DNA from: Bradyrhizobium sp. CCH5-F6
Lineage (GTDB): Bacteria; Pseudomonadota; Alphaproteobacteria; Rhizobiales; Xanthobacteraceae
DNA length: 64,000 nucleotides
Assembly (NCBI RefSeq): GCF_001556045.1
Contig: NZ_LSIC01000018.1
Span: 1-64,000 of the forward strand
Direction of reading: 5' to 3'
Position numbers and translations under genes: made by a program. Positions within the stretch are counted from its first letter, which is position 1. Each line of letters begins with the position of its first letter. The notes under the pieces were generated by a model. The model ran no database searches, had not been told where the DNA came from, and saw only the letters and a list, made by a program, of their open reading frames with translations. This document shows, piece by piece, positions 29,161-37,644 of the stretch.

Positions 29161-30669
29161 TCACGCCCCCTCGTCCAGCGCCACCAGCTCGCGCTTCTTG
29201 CGCAGTGACGGCAATAGCGGCGCGATCAGCAGCACCAGGGCAAACACGAGACACACTGCCGAGATCGGCCGCTGCACGAATGTCCAGAGATCGCCCTGCG
29301 ACAGGATCAGCGACTTCCGCAGATTGTTCTCCATCATCGGCCCCAGCACGAAGGCGAGCACCAGTGGCGCGGGCTCATAGCCGAGCTTGCGCATGAAATA
29401 GCCGATGATCCCGAACGCGATCATCACGTAGACGTCGAACACGTTGTTGCTCGAGCAATAGACGCCCAGGATCGTGAACAGGATGATCAGCGGGAATAGG
29501 ATGTTGTAGGGCAGCTTGAGCAGCTGCACCCACATGCCGATCATCGGCAGGTTCAGGATCAGCAGCATGACGTTGCCGATATACATGCTGGCGACGATGC
29601 CCCAGAACAGCCCGGGGTTTTGCGTGATCAGCAGCGGTCCCGGCTGCAGGCCGTGAATGACGAAGGCCCCTAACAGCAGCGCCATCACGACATTCGGCGG
29701 GATGCCGAGCGTCATCAGCGGAATGAAGGCCCCGCCCGCGGCGGCATTGTTCGCCGATTCCGGTCCTGCGACGCCTTCGATCGCACCATGGCCGAAACGC
29801 TCGGGCGTCTTCGACAGCCGCTTCTCCAGCGCATAGGAGGCGAAGGACGCCACCACCGCCCCGCCACCCGGCAGGATGCCGAGAAAGAAGCCGAGGATGG
29901 TGCCGCGGCCGACCGGGCCTGCGCTCGCCTTCAAGTCTTCTTTGCTGGGCAGGAGATGGGTGATCCTGGTGTTGATGATGTCCCGCTTGATGACCTGCTC
30001 GGTGTTGAGCAGAACCTCGGCAATGCCGAACAGGCCCATCACGACCGGCACGAGGCCGATGCCGTCGATCAGCTCCATACGGCCGAATGTCAGCCGCGGC
30101 TGCGCGGTGATGCTATCGAGCCCGACCAGCCCGAGCACGACACCGATGCACGCCATCAGCAGCGCCTTCGGCATCGATCCCTGGGTGAGGAAGGTGAGCA
30201 CGACGAGGCCGAGCACCATCAGGCTGAAATACTCGGCCGGGCCGAACGCGATCGCGACACTGGCGAGCTTCGGCGCCACCAGCATCAAGGCGATCAGCGC
30301 AAATGTGCCGGCGGCAAAGGAGCCGAAAGCGGCGATGCCGAGCGCGGGCCCGGCGCGGCCCTGTTTCGCCATCTGGTGGCCGTCGATGCAGGTGACGACG
30401 GAGGCGGCTTCGCCGGGGATGTTGACCAGGATCGAGGTGGTCGAGCCGCCATACATCGAGCCGTAATAGATGCCGGCCATCATGATGATGCCGGATTCCG
30501 GCGTGCCCGACAGCGTCACCGGCAACAGCAGCGACATCGCCGAGATCGGCCCGATGCCCGGCAATACGCCGACCAGCGTGCCGATGAAGACGCCGATGAA
30601 GCAGTAGAGCAGGTTGATCGGCAGCAGCGCGACGCCGAACCCGTGCGCGACATTGGCAAGCGTATCCAT
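29161..30669 (-). CDS. tctA: Tripartite tricarboxylate transporter large permease (TctA)
   Basis: A 502-residue inner-membrane protein with about 12 helices. TctA hallmarks are GVLPGIGPISAMSLLLP (~38-54), YGSMYGGSTTSILVNIPGE (~69-87) and the second repeat GILPGGGAVVASFASYALEK. It moves a carboxylate with an ion gradient, working with TctB and the binding protein TctC. The start is four bases after the tctB stop. The substrate (citrate, phthalate-like or other acid) cannot be told, and no TctDE two-component pair is adjacent. Confidence 0.95.
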   Translation of the reverse strand: MDTLANVAHGFGVALLPINLLYCFIGVFIGTLVGVLPGIGPISAMSLLLPVTLSGTPESGIIMMAGIYYGSMYGGSTTSILVNIPGEAASVVTCIDGHQMAKQGRAGPALGIAAFGSFAAGTFALIALMLVAPKLASVAIAFGPAEYFSLMVLGLVVLTFLTQGSMPKALLMACIGVVLGLVGLDSITAQPRLTFGRMELIDGIGLVPVVMGLFGIAEVLLNTEQVIKRDIINTRITHLLPSKEDLKASAGPVGRGTILGFFLGILPGGGAVVASFASYALEKRLSKTPERFGHGAIEGVAGPESANNAAAGGAFIPLMTLGIPPNVVMALLLGAFVIHGLQPGPLLITQNPGLFWGIVASMYIGNVMLLILNLPMIGMWVQLLKLPYNILFPLIILFTILGVYCSSNNVFDVYVMIAFGIIGYFMRKLGYEPAPLVLAFVLGPMMENNLRKSLILSQGDLWTFVQRPISAVCLVFALVLLIAPLLPSLRKKRELVALDEGA

Positions 30670-30673
30670 GGCG

Positions 30674-31159
30674 TCAGCCGATCCCGAACAGACCTGAGGG
30701 CAACTGGATCAACAGCAGCCGCTTGAGCACCCACCACATGCCTGACGGCACCAGCACCGCGATCGGTATCGCGAGCGTCCAGCGCACGGGATCGATCAGC
30801 CGCAACAGCAACAGCATCAGCGGGATCGACGACAACAGGAATCCCAGCGGCTCCAGCGCGAAGGAGAATGCGGTGAGGCAGGCGATGATGAGAAGCGGCT
30901 TGCTCCAGCGCACATTCTCCCAGCGCGAGGCCAGCGTCGGACCGCCCTCGGTGACCGCCGAGACGATGATGGCGCCTGCGAACACGCACATCAGGATGCC
31001 TGTATAGAAAAGCACGTAACCGGAGCCGGGATCGTTGATGGTGCCGAGCCTGAGCTTCAGGCCCGACCAGATCACGAAGCCGCCAAGCGCAAGCCCGATC
31101 AATCCGCCCCAGAGTTCGGAATTCGCGAGGCGGAGCCTGACGTTGGTTGGGTTGTTCAT
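30674..31159 (-). CDS. tctB: Tripartite tricarboxylate transporter small permease (TctB)
   Basis: A 161-residue membrane protein with four helices (ELWGGLIGLALGGFVIW, the YVLFYTGILMCVFAGAIIV segment, LLIIACLTAFSFALEPLGF, and TLAIPIAVLVPSGMWWVL). ATG 31159 is chosen; an upstream in-frame ATG would start inside the palindromic repeat. The gene sits between tctC and tctA, separated from tctC by a ~155-base gap carrying that repeat. Confidence 0.92.
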   Translation of the reverse strand: MNNPTNVRLRLANSELWGGLIGLALGGFVIWSGLKLRLGTINDPGSGYVLFYTGILMCVFAGAIIVSAVTEGGPTLASRWENVRWSKPLLIIACLTAFSFALEPLGFLLSSIPLMLLLLRLIDPVRWTLAIPIAVLVPSGMWWVLKRLLLIQLPSGLFGIG

Positions 31160-31178
31160 ATGAGACACCTCTCGACCT

Positions 31179-31286
31179 CCGTCACCCCGAGGTGGCCGCT
31201 TCTTCAGCGGCCCTCGAAGGGCGACGGCGTCCCGATCCATCCTTCGAGGCGAGCCGCAAGCGCGGCTCGCACCTCAGGATGACGCC
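31179..31286. repeat. Palindromic repeat inside the tct cluster
   Basis: Outer arms CCGTCACCCCGAGGT (31179) and ACCTCAGGATGACG (to ~31285) pair, with inner CTCGAAGG / CCTTCGAG and a GC-rich hairpin. It separates tctC from tctB on the transcript and may lower expression of the permease genes relative to the binding protein. Confidence 0.7.
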
Positions 31287-31315
31287 AGCATGATTGGCGA
31301 CACGACCCTACTTCT

Positions 31316-32293
31316 TCACTTCTTCGCCAGCCCGAGCGTGTCGATCACCTTGCGCTCGGATTCCGTGACCTCGACGACGAATTTCTTGTAGTCGTCGGTG
31401 TTCTTGTAGTTCGGCACCATGTCGAATTTGGCGAGCGTCGCGATCACCGCCGGGTCCTCGAGCGCCTTCTTGAAGGCATCATGCAGCTTGGCGACGATCT
31501 TGGGATCCATCCCCTTTGGCCCGGCAATGCCGAACGGGGAGTCGTAGACCATGGGATAGCCCAGCTCCTTCAGCGTCGGCACGTCAGGGTAATTCGGCGA
31601 GCGGGCGCCGGTCCACACCATCAGCAGCCGCAGCTTGCCGGCGTCGACCAGCGGCCGCCAACCCGTGGAATCAGCCTGAAGCATGGTGTGCTGACCGAGC
31701 ACGGCGGCGTTGGTCTCTGCACCTCCCTTGAACGGCACCTGCGTCAGCTTGATACCGGCCATCCCCGCGATCTGCTCCATGCCGATATGGAGCGAAGTGC
31801 CGGCGCCCGGCGTTGCGTAGGTCACCTTGCCCGGGTTCGCCTTGGCGAACTCCACCACGTCCTTCCAGCTCTTGAACTGCGACTCGGCGCTGGTGGTGAC
31901 GCCGAAAGTGTAGCCGGTGAGATGGACGATGTAGCTGAAATCCTTCGCCGGATCCCACGACACCTCCTGCATCAGCGGAAGGCGGAACACCGTGATCGGG
32001 ATCTGCGAGATGGTGTAGCCGTCCGGTTTCGCCGCCGCAGCCATCGTCGCCGGTCCGACCGTGCCGCCGCCGCCAGCCTTGTTGTCGATCACGATCGGCT
32101 GCCCCAGGACCTTCGAGGCGCTCTCGGCGATCGCCCGCATCGAGATATCGGTCGAGCCGCCGGCCGGCCATGGCACGATCAGCGTGATCGGCTTGCTGGG
32201 ATAGTCCTGCGCGTTGACGGCAGTCGAGAGCATTGCTCCCAAGACAGCGTGCACCGCGGCAAATGCGATCGTCTTCAGCCCGTATCCCGACAT
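31316..32293 (-). CDS. tctC: Tripartite tricarboxylate transporter substrate-binding protein (TctC/Bug)
   Basis: A 325-residue periplasmic binding protein. Signal peptide ~1-28 (TIAFAAVHAVLGAMLSTAVNA). Bug-family motifs are YPSKPITLIVPWPAGGSTD (~31-49) and PDGYT (~91-95), with the ATPGAGTSLH loop. It captures a carboxylate and delivers it to TctAB. ATG 32293 is chosen where the signal peptide begins. First gene of the tctCBA set, as usual. Confidence 0.93.
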   Translation of the reverse strand: MSGYGLKTIAFAAVHAVLGAMLSTAVNAQDYPSKPITLIVPWPAGGSTDISMRAIAESASKVLGQPIVIDNKAGGGGTVGPATMAAAAKPDGYTISQIPITVFRLPLMQEVSWDPAKDFSYIVHLTGYTFGVTTSAESQFKSWKDVVEFAKANPGKVTYATPGAGTSLHIGMEQIAGMAGIKLTQVPFKGGAETNAAVLGQHTMLQADSTGWRPLVDAGKLRLLMVWTGARSPNYPDVPTLKELGYPMVYDSPFGIAGPKGMDPKIVAKLHDAFKKALEDPAVIATLAKFDMVPNYKNTDDYKKFVVEVTESERKVIDTLGLAKK

Positions 32294-32495
32294 CGAAGCG
32301 CCTCCCTCGCAGCGGCCTCTTTGGACCGCCGCCTCCCGTTCTTGTGAGGTGATTGTTTCCGAAATCGAGGGAGAAGAAAAGCGCATTGCGCAGCCTGGAT
32401 GCGGCTGTCGGGCAACAATTGCGGCGGAGGTGGCGCGTGCGACAATTCGTCGTTTGGTCGCGTGCCGAGAGGCGGAATTTGAGGGCCCGAAGCCG

Positions 32496-35363
32496 TCAGG
32501 CCACGCGCCGGACCATGTTCAGCCTTTCGATGGTGCGGCCGACCTCCGATGCGAGACACGGCTTGCCGAAATAGTAGCCTTGGACCGCGGTGCAGCCGCA
32601 TTCGCGGACAAAATCGAGCTGCTCTTCGGTCTCCACGCCCTCAGCCGTGGTCTCGACGCCGAGCACGGAACCGAGGCTTGCGATGGTGCGGACGATGGCA
32701 ACGCTCTCCGGGCTTTCGCCGAGCGTGCCGACGAAGGAGCGGTCGATCTTGATACGGTCGAACGGAAACTTGCGCAGATAGCTGAGCGATGAATAGCCGA
32801 CGCCGAAATCGTCGAGGCTGACGCGTACCCCGAGCGCGCGAAGCTGGTGCAGGATCTCGATCGTCGCCTCGCTGTCGTCCAGCAGCGCCGTCTCGGTGAC
32901 CTCGAGTTCGAGCCGTTGCGGGGGCAGGCCGGCTTCCGCAAGTGCGCTCGTGACCATCGCCACCAGCCCGCGCGCGCGGAATTGCACTGGCGACAGGTTC
33001 ACCGCGACGGTGACATCGGGCCAGGATGCCGCGGATGCGCAGGCCGTGCGCAGCACCCATTCGCCGATCGGAACGATCAGCCCGTTCTCCTCCGCAATCG
33101 GAATGAACTCGGCAGGAGAGACCAAGCCGCGCGAGGGATGATTCCAGCGGAGCAGCGCCTCGAAGCCGGTGAGCTCGGAGGGATCGAGCCGCATCTGCGG
33201 CTGGAACACCAGGTGGAATTCGCGTCCTTCCAGCGCGCCGCCCAGATCCTGCTCCAGCGCGTGGCGGCTGCGCGCCGCTTCCTCCATCTCGGGCTCGAAC
33301 AGCTGATGGGCTCCGCGCCCCCTGGCCTTGGCCTGGTACAGCGCGAGGTCGGCGCATTTCATCAGCTCATCGGCATCCAGGCCGTGGTCGGGTGCGATCG
33401 CGATGCCGACGGAGACGCCGACATGGATCGACTGGCTTTCCAGCGGCGGCGGGTGGCCGATGATCTCGACGAGGCGGCGGGCGAGCTGTTCGGCCGATTG
33501 CGGCTGAGGTCCGCGCTGAAGTATGGCGAACTCGTCGCCGCCGAGGCGGGCGACGGTGTCGTGCTCGCCGACATTCTCCTTCAGCCGCGCCGCGACCCAG
33601 CGCAGCAGGCGATCGCCCGCGGCATGGCCGAGGCGGTCGTTGACGGTCTTGAAGTTGTCGAGGTCGAAGCAAAGCACGGCCATGGCGCCGCCGGCGGTCG
33701 CGACCTGGTTCAGTCCCTCGCTCATCTTCTCGCGGAACAAAGTGCGGTTGGGCAGGTCGGTGAGCGAATCGTGCCGCGCCATGTGCGCGACCCGGGCCTG
33801 GGCCTTGTGGCGCTCGGTGACGTCCTCGTAGGTGACGACCCAGCCGCCATGCTCCATCCGCTTGTGATTGAGCTTGATGATGCGGCCGTCGCTCAAGTGC
33901 CGGTGCAACGTGTGCTCGCCCTCGCGCAACCTCTCGACGTAGTCGGCATAGAGCTTGGCGCCGGTCGTGTCCGGATGGTTGCCGAGCTCGCAACTGTGCT
34001 CCATGATCTCGCGCATCGAAACGCCGGGTTTCACGATCTCCGGCGACAGTCCGTACATCTCGATATAGCGGCGATTGCAGACGATCACGCGCAGGCTCGA
34101 ATCGAGCATGCACAGGCCCTGGCTCATGTTGTTCAGCGCGGCGTCGAAGCGGCGGTACTGCTCGCTCAGCTGCTCGATCGCACGCTCACGCTCCGTGATG
34201 TCCTCATAGGTGGCGACGAAGCCGCCCTCGGAGAGCGCACAATAGCGTACCGAAACCACGGTGCCATTCGACATGCGCCGGCGCATCGGCGAGGAGTCGC
34301 GAATCGCGATCATCTTGCGCGCGGCTTCGATGAGCTGCTGCGGACTGTGTTCGGAGGAGAACGCACCATTCGCCATCGATCGCTCGATCAGCTCGGCGAG
34401 ATGCGTGCCGGGCCTGGTCTCCTCCGGCGACAGCCGGTAGATCTTGCGGTAGGTGGTGTTGCAAACCCGAAGGCGCATGTCGCTGTCGTAGAAGGCGAGC
34501 CCGTGCGCCATGTTCTCCAGCGCCGCGTCGAGCATGAAGTTCTGCTGCCTCAGCGTTTCCTCATATTGCAGCCGCTCCGTGACGTCCTCGTGCAGCGTCA
34601 CCCAGCCGCCGTCGGGGAGGAAGCGGGAGACCGCCTGCACCATCCGTCCGTCATAACGCATCACCAGCAGGGTTTTCGCCTTCCTGCGGCGGACATCGTC
34701 CAGTCGGCTCTCGTGAAATTCGTCGCCTGACATGCCCGGCATGTTGCCGCGCGACATCCAGTGCTCGATCACCGTACAATGCGGGACGCCCGGCTTCACG
34801 ATCTCGGGATCGAGGTCGTAGAGCTTCAGGAACCGTTCGTTGCAGACGACGACGCGGCTGTCGACGTCGTACATAATGAGGCCGTGAGACATGTTGGCGA
34901 GGGCATGCTGGCTCCGCTCGGTCTGCACGCGCAATTCCGCTTCGAGCCGGGCGAGGCGGCTGACATCGTCGCAGATCGTCATCCAGCCGCCGCCGGGGAG
35001 CGGCTTCAGCTCGAGCGACATCACGAGGCCGCTTGCCAGCCGCTGCTCGGTTCGGAACGGCTTGCCCGCGGCGATCTTCGCGATCCGCGCCGAATACAAC
35101 GCGTCGAGCTGGTCTTGCGGAAAGTTGCCGCACCTCGCGCTGTGCGCGAGCACCTCGCGGTAGGTCGTCCCGACCCGCACGACTTTGGACGACATGTTGA
35201 AGAAGGAGAGGTAGCGCTGATTGACCAGCACGATCCGGTTGTGGGCATCGTAGACGCAGACACCCTGTTCCATATGGTCGAGCGCGAGCTGGCTGAGCGC
35301 AACCAGGGCCTCCGGGCCCTGCTCGCGGCTTGCACCAAGCTCGTTCTCGGGGGTCGACGTCAT
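32496..35363 (-). CDS. Four-PAS GGDEF-EAL c-di-GMP enzyme
   Basis: A 955-residue cytoplasmic protein. Four similar PAS-type domains at ~22-135, 150-265, 275-392 and 403-517 each carry a core like NMSHGLxMYD...VCNxRFLxLY and end in W-x-T-x-(E/D)DVT-E. GGDEF at ~525-690 has an intact GGDEF (608-612). EAL at ~705-945 has an intact EAL (735-737), VNLSP, EVTET, SLDDFGVGYSSL and KIDRSFV. Both cyclase and phosphodiesterase activities are possible. No membrane segment. The PAS ligand is unknown. Transcribed alone, with 327 gene-free bases upstream. Confidence 0.93.
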   Translation of the reverse strand: MTSTPENELGASREQGPEALVALSQLALDHMEQGVCVYDAHNRIVLVNQRYLSFFNMSSKVVRVGTTYREVLAHSARCGNFPQDQLDALYSARIAKIAAGKPFRTEQRLASGLVMSLELKPLPGGGWMTICDDVSRLARLEAELRVQTERSQHALANMSHGLIMYDVDSRVVVCNERFLKLYDLDPEIVKPGVPHCTVIEHWMSRGNMPGMSGDEFHESRLDDVRRRKAKTLLVMRYDGRMVQAVSRFLPDGGWVTLHEDVTERLQYEETLRQQNFMLDAALENMAHGLAFYDSDMRLRVCNTTYRKIYRLSPEETRPGTHLAELIERSMANGAFSSEHSPQQLIEAARKMIAIRDSSPMRRRMSNGTVVSVRYCALSEGGFVATYEDITERERAIEQLSEQYRRFDAALNNMSQGLCMLDSSLRVIVCNRRYIEMYGLSPEIVKPGVSMREIMEHSCELGNHPDTTGAKLYADYVERLREGEHTLHRHLSDGRIIKLNHKRMEHGGWVVTYEDVTERHKAQARVAHMARHDSLTDLPNRTLFREKMSEGLNQVATAGGAMAVLCFDLDNFKTVNDRLGHAAGDRLLRWVAARLKENVGEHDTVARLGGDEFAILQRGPQPQSAEQLARRLVEIIGHPPPLESQSIHVGVSVGIAIAPDHGLDADELMKCADLALYQAKARGRGAHQLFEPEMEEAARSRHALEQDLGGALEGREFHLVFQPQMRLDPSELTGFEALLRWNHPSRGLVSPAEFIPIAEENGLIVPIGEWVLRTACASAASWPDVTVAVNLSPVQFRARGLVAMVTSALAEAGLPPQRLELEVTETALLDDSEATIEILHQLRALGVRVSLDDFGVGYSSLSYLRKFPFDRIKIDRSFVGTLGESPESVAIVRTIASLGSVLGVETTAEGVETEEQLDFVRECGCTAVQGYYFGKPCLASEVGRTIERLNMVRRVA

Positions 35364-35690
35364 GGAATCGGCGGGATCTCGGCGGGCAACAGACTTGACG
35401 CAACGTAGTTCAGCTACCGAGGGTAGCGAAGAGGGCGGAAAATTCCCTTAAGTGCTGTAGTTTACGGAGGGTGACTGGCGATGCAGAGATCTGTGTGTCG
35501 CGATCTGCATGATGAGGTCCAACTCCAGGCACCGACCTTTCACCGTCATCCCTGAGGTGCCGGAGCGCAGCGGAGGCCTCGGAGGACGACGGCCCGGCTG
35601 CATCCCGCCCGTTCATCCTTCGCGGCTCACCGCGCGGCGCGCGGCGAGCACCTCAGGATGATGGAGTTAGAGCGCAGTCCGCGGTTCTAC
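35364..35690. other. Gene-free stretch with a palindromic repeat
   Basis: These 327 bases hold the promoter region of the four-PAS gene on the right-to-left strand and the 3' end of the GNAT-like gene. The only clear structure is the palindromic element at 35543-35664; the part nearest the PAS gene is slightly AT-richer. I see no RNA gene. Confidence 0.6.
35543..35664. repeat. Palindromic repeat (CCTCAGGATGATGG type)
   Basis: CCGTCATCCCTGAGGTGC at the left end pairs with GCACCTCAGGATGATGG at the right end. An inner GC-rich hairpin (GCGGCTCACCGCGCGGCGCGC) lies near the right arm. Same family as the element in the tct cluster. Confidence 0.75.
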
Positions 35691-36566
35691 TTAAGGTCCG
35701 TACAGCACGAGTTCAGTATCGGTGAGATCGCCGAGCTGTGGCCGGTGCGGGCCCCTGAAGTATTTGCGGCCGCGCCGCTCGGTATAGATGCCGACGAGGC
35801 CGGGAATCGGGCCATTGGAATCGACGGCCACCGAGATCTTGCCGAGCCGCAGCAGCAGCCGGCCGATGCGGCCGGCGCATTCGACATATTCCTCGGCACT
35901 TCGGCAATAGATCAGCTTCATGGCGGGCGGTGCGATGAAGCCGCGGCGGATGCGCACCGGTTGCAGGATGAAGGGAAACGCTCCCTTCGGCGTGCGGCAG
36001 ACGAGGCTGAGGCAATTGTAGCGCGCGTGCCGGGTCAGGAGCTCGGTCTCGGCTTCGGAAAGCCCCTTGATCTCCTTGGCATGCGGCGGGATCACCTCGA
36101 TCTCGCTCCAGCGCGAAACCCGCGCCAGCGCAGGGATCGAGAAGAATATGCCGCAGCAATAGGCGCGAAAGCCCTGCGTCTCGATGATCGGCCAGGTCCA
36201 CGGCGCCGGGCTGATGTTGAAATAGGTGACGTCCTTGTGCCGCTGGGCGATCTTGGTCAAAAGCGGGGCGTAGTTGCGGTAGGCCGGGTCGACATACCAG
36301 CTCGACAGGTTGCACCGGATGACGGTCTCTTCGCCGTCCTTGCGTGCCGTGTAGATCAAGAGCAGCACACCGACCGGTGTGCCGTCATCGTCGAGCATGT
36401 AGCCGAAGCGCGGATAGCCCTCCGGCACGGGGCGGAAGGCCTGCCGGCGCAGGCCCTGAATCCAGTATTCGCGCGAACGGCCGACGAAGCCGCGCGTCAG
36501 CAAGTCCGCGATCTTGTCGACGTCGGACTCGGTGATTTCGCGGCATCGAACCTTGGTGTGGATCAC
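35691..36566 (-). CDS. GNAT-like acyltransferase of the aminoacyl-carrier-protein cluster
   Basis: A 291-residue protein. The first ~130 residues look like a GNAT N-acyltransferase (VRCREITESDVDKIADLLTR; PVGVLLLIYT; SSWYVDPAYRNYAPLL), with a C-terminal extension of unknown fold. It starts at GTG 36566 (MIHTKVRCREIT); upstream sequence in this frame is only the shadow of the ligase gene. The gap to the ligase stop is 41 bases. Position suggests it uses the aminoacyl-carrier protein or acts on its product, but that is inference. Its Gly-rich acyl-CoA loop is not clear, so activity is uncertain. Confidence 0.75.
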   Translation of the reverse strand: MIHTKVRCREITESDVDKIADLLTRGFVGRSREYWIQGLRRQAFRPVPEGYPRFGYMLDDDGTPVGVLLLIYTARKDGEETVIRCNLSSWYVDPAYRNYAPLLTKIAQRHKDVTYFNISPAPWTWPIIETQGFRAYCCGIFFSIPALARVSRWSEIEVIPPHAKEIKGLSEAETELLTRHARYNCLSLVCRTPKGAFPFILQPVRIRRGFIAPPAMKLIYCRSAEEYVECAGRIGRLLLRLGKISVAVDSNGPIPGLVGIYTERRGRKYFRGPHRPQLGDLTDTELVLYGP

Positions 36567-36607
36567 ACTCGTCTTGCCCGTGGAAATGGTCGGCCTCGTG
36601 AGTTGGG

Positions 36608-37588
36608 TTAGCGCCAGCCTTCGCCGTGGGCATCGGCCGCGACATGCGGCTGCAGGCCCAGGACGTCCCGCACCTTGGCGGGCCAGGCGGAAAGATCGGT
36701 GCCGTGGGTGTGGAACATGGCGACGGCCAGACGGTCCATGCCGAAGGCAACGCAGCCGGTGTGGGCCGGCTCGCCATCGGCGTCCTGAATTCCCCAGGTC
36801 GTGCCGAAATGCTCGCGGTGATAGTTGAAGCTCATGCAGGCGGTCGGCTGCTCTTCCGAGCGCAGCGGAATCAGGAGCTCGAACTTGAGCTGCTGCTGCT
36901 TCTGGCTCACCGCCTTCATCTGGCCGACCCGGCCGAAGAAAGGATCGCTGGCGTAGTCGACGCGGAAGGTGAGGCCGAGATCGCGGGCGATCGCCTGCGC
37001 ACGCACCATCCAGCGCTCGCGAAAATCGGCAACGTCCTCGGGGCTGCCGATGCAGACATATTCGCGCATGCGGAACGATTGCAGCCGGTCGAGATGCTTC
37101 GACGGCTCGCGGCGGAAGCAATCCGCGGCGACGTCAAAGCGCAGGCCACCCTTCGGCAATTGGCCGCGGCTCGCCGCGATCGGGTAGACCGGATAGCAGG
37201 CAGCCGGTGACAGCACGAGATCGGCGGGGGACAGCGAGGTCGTCCAGTCGCCGCCGGCGTCGAAGCGGCTCACCGCGGCGTTGATCTCGCGTTCGGTGCC
37301 GTGCAGGCCGCAGACGCAGCCGAGCAGGTTGGGAAAGCTCTTCAGATAGCCCGATTTCTCCAGCTGGGCCCGGCTCATGACCGGCGGGAAGCGCATCACC
37401 TCGGTGCCGGATTCGCGATGGCTGGTGATCAGTGCGGCGAGCTTCTCGACGATGCCCTCGTAGAGCGCGGTTCGGGCGTAGACGCCGTCGGCGCCCATGC
37501 GATGGAACAGCTTGTCGGCGAGATGATCGAGCGGATCGATCATCTGCGGGGCGGTGGCGGGCGAGTCGGGGAGGACGGCAACGTTCAT
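36608..37588 (-). CDS. Amino acid:[carrier protein] ligase (seryl-tRNA-synthetase-like)
   Basis: A 326-residue class II synthetase core with no tRNA-binding arm. These enzymes activate a small amino acid with ATP and transfer it to the phosphopantetheine of a carrier protein instead of tRNA. Zinc ligands expected from atypical SerRS and B. japonicum Bll0957 are present at Cys131 (SPAACYPVYP), Glu176 (FRMREYV) and Cys279 (HTGCVAFG). Motif 2 is in CFRREPS with the following MRE; motif 3 is GMDRLAVAMF (~282-291). Bll0957 prefers glycine, so glycine is likely here. Lies between the flavoprotein and GNAT-like genes on one strand; the carrier protein is divergent at 39.2 kb. Confidence 0.92.
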   Translation of the reverse strand: MNVAVLPDSPATAPQMIDPLDHLADKLFHRMGADGVYARTALYEGIVEKLAALITSHRESGTEVMRFPPVMSRAQLEKSGYLKSFPNLLGCVCGLHGTEREINAAVSRFDAGGDWTTSLSPADLVLSPAACYPVYPIAASRGQLPKGGLRFDVAADCFRREPSKHLDRLQSFRMREYVCIGSPEDVADFRERWMVRAQAIARDLGLTFRVDYASDPFFGRVGQMKAVSQKQQQLKFELLIPLRSEEQPTACMSFNYHREHFGTTWGIQDADGEPAHTGCVAFGMDRLAVAMFHTHGTDLSAWPAKVRDVLGLQPHVAADAHGEGWR

Positions 37589-37644
37589 GGTTCGATGTCC
37601 TGCTATCTCAAAATTGTTCTTGTTGATTCAGTCGCGAGGGCTAT

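Noticed and set aside
32847..34730. 627-codon plus-strand frame opposite the four-PAS GGDEF-EAL gene
   Set aside because: Arg/Val/His-rich shadow with no domain; the opposite strand has clear PAS, GGDEF and EAL motifs.
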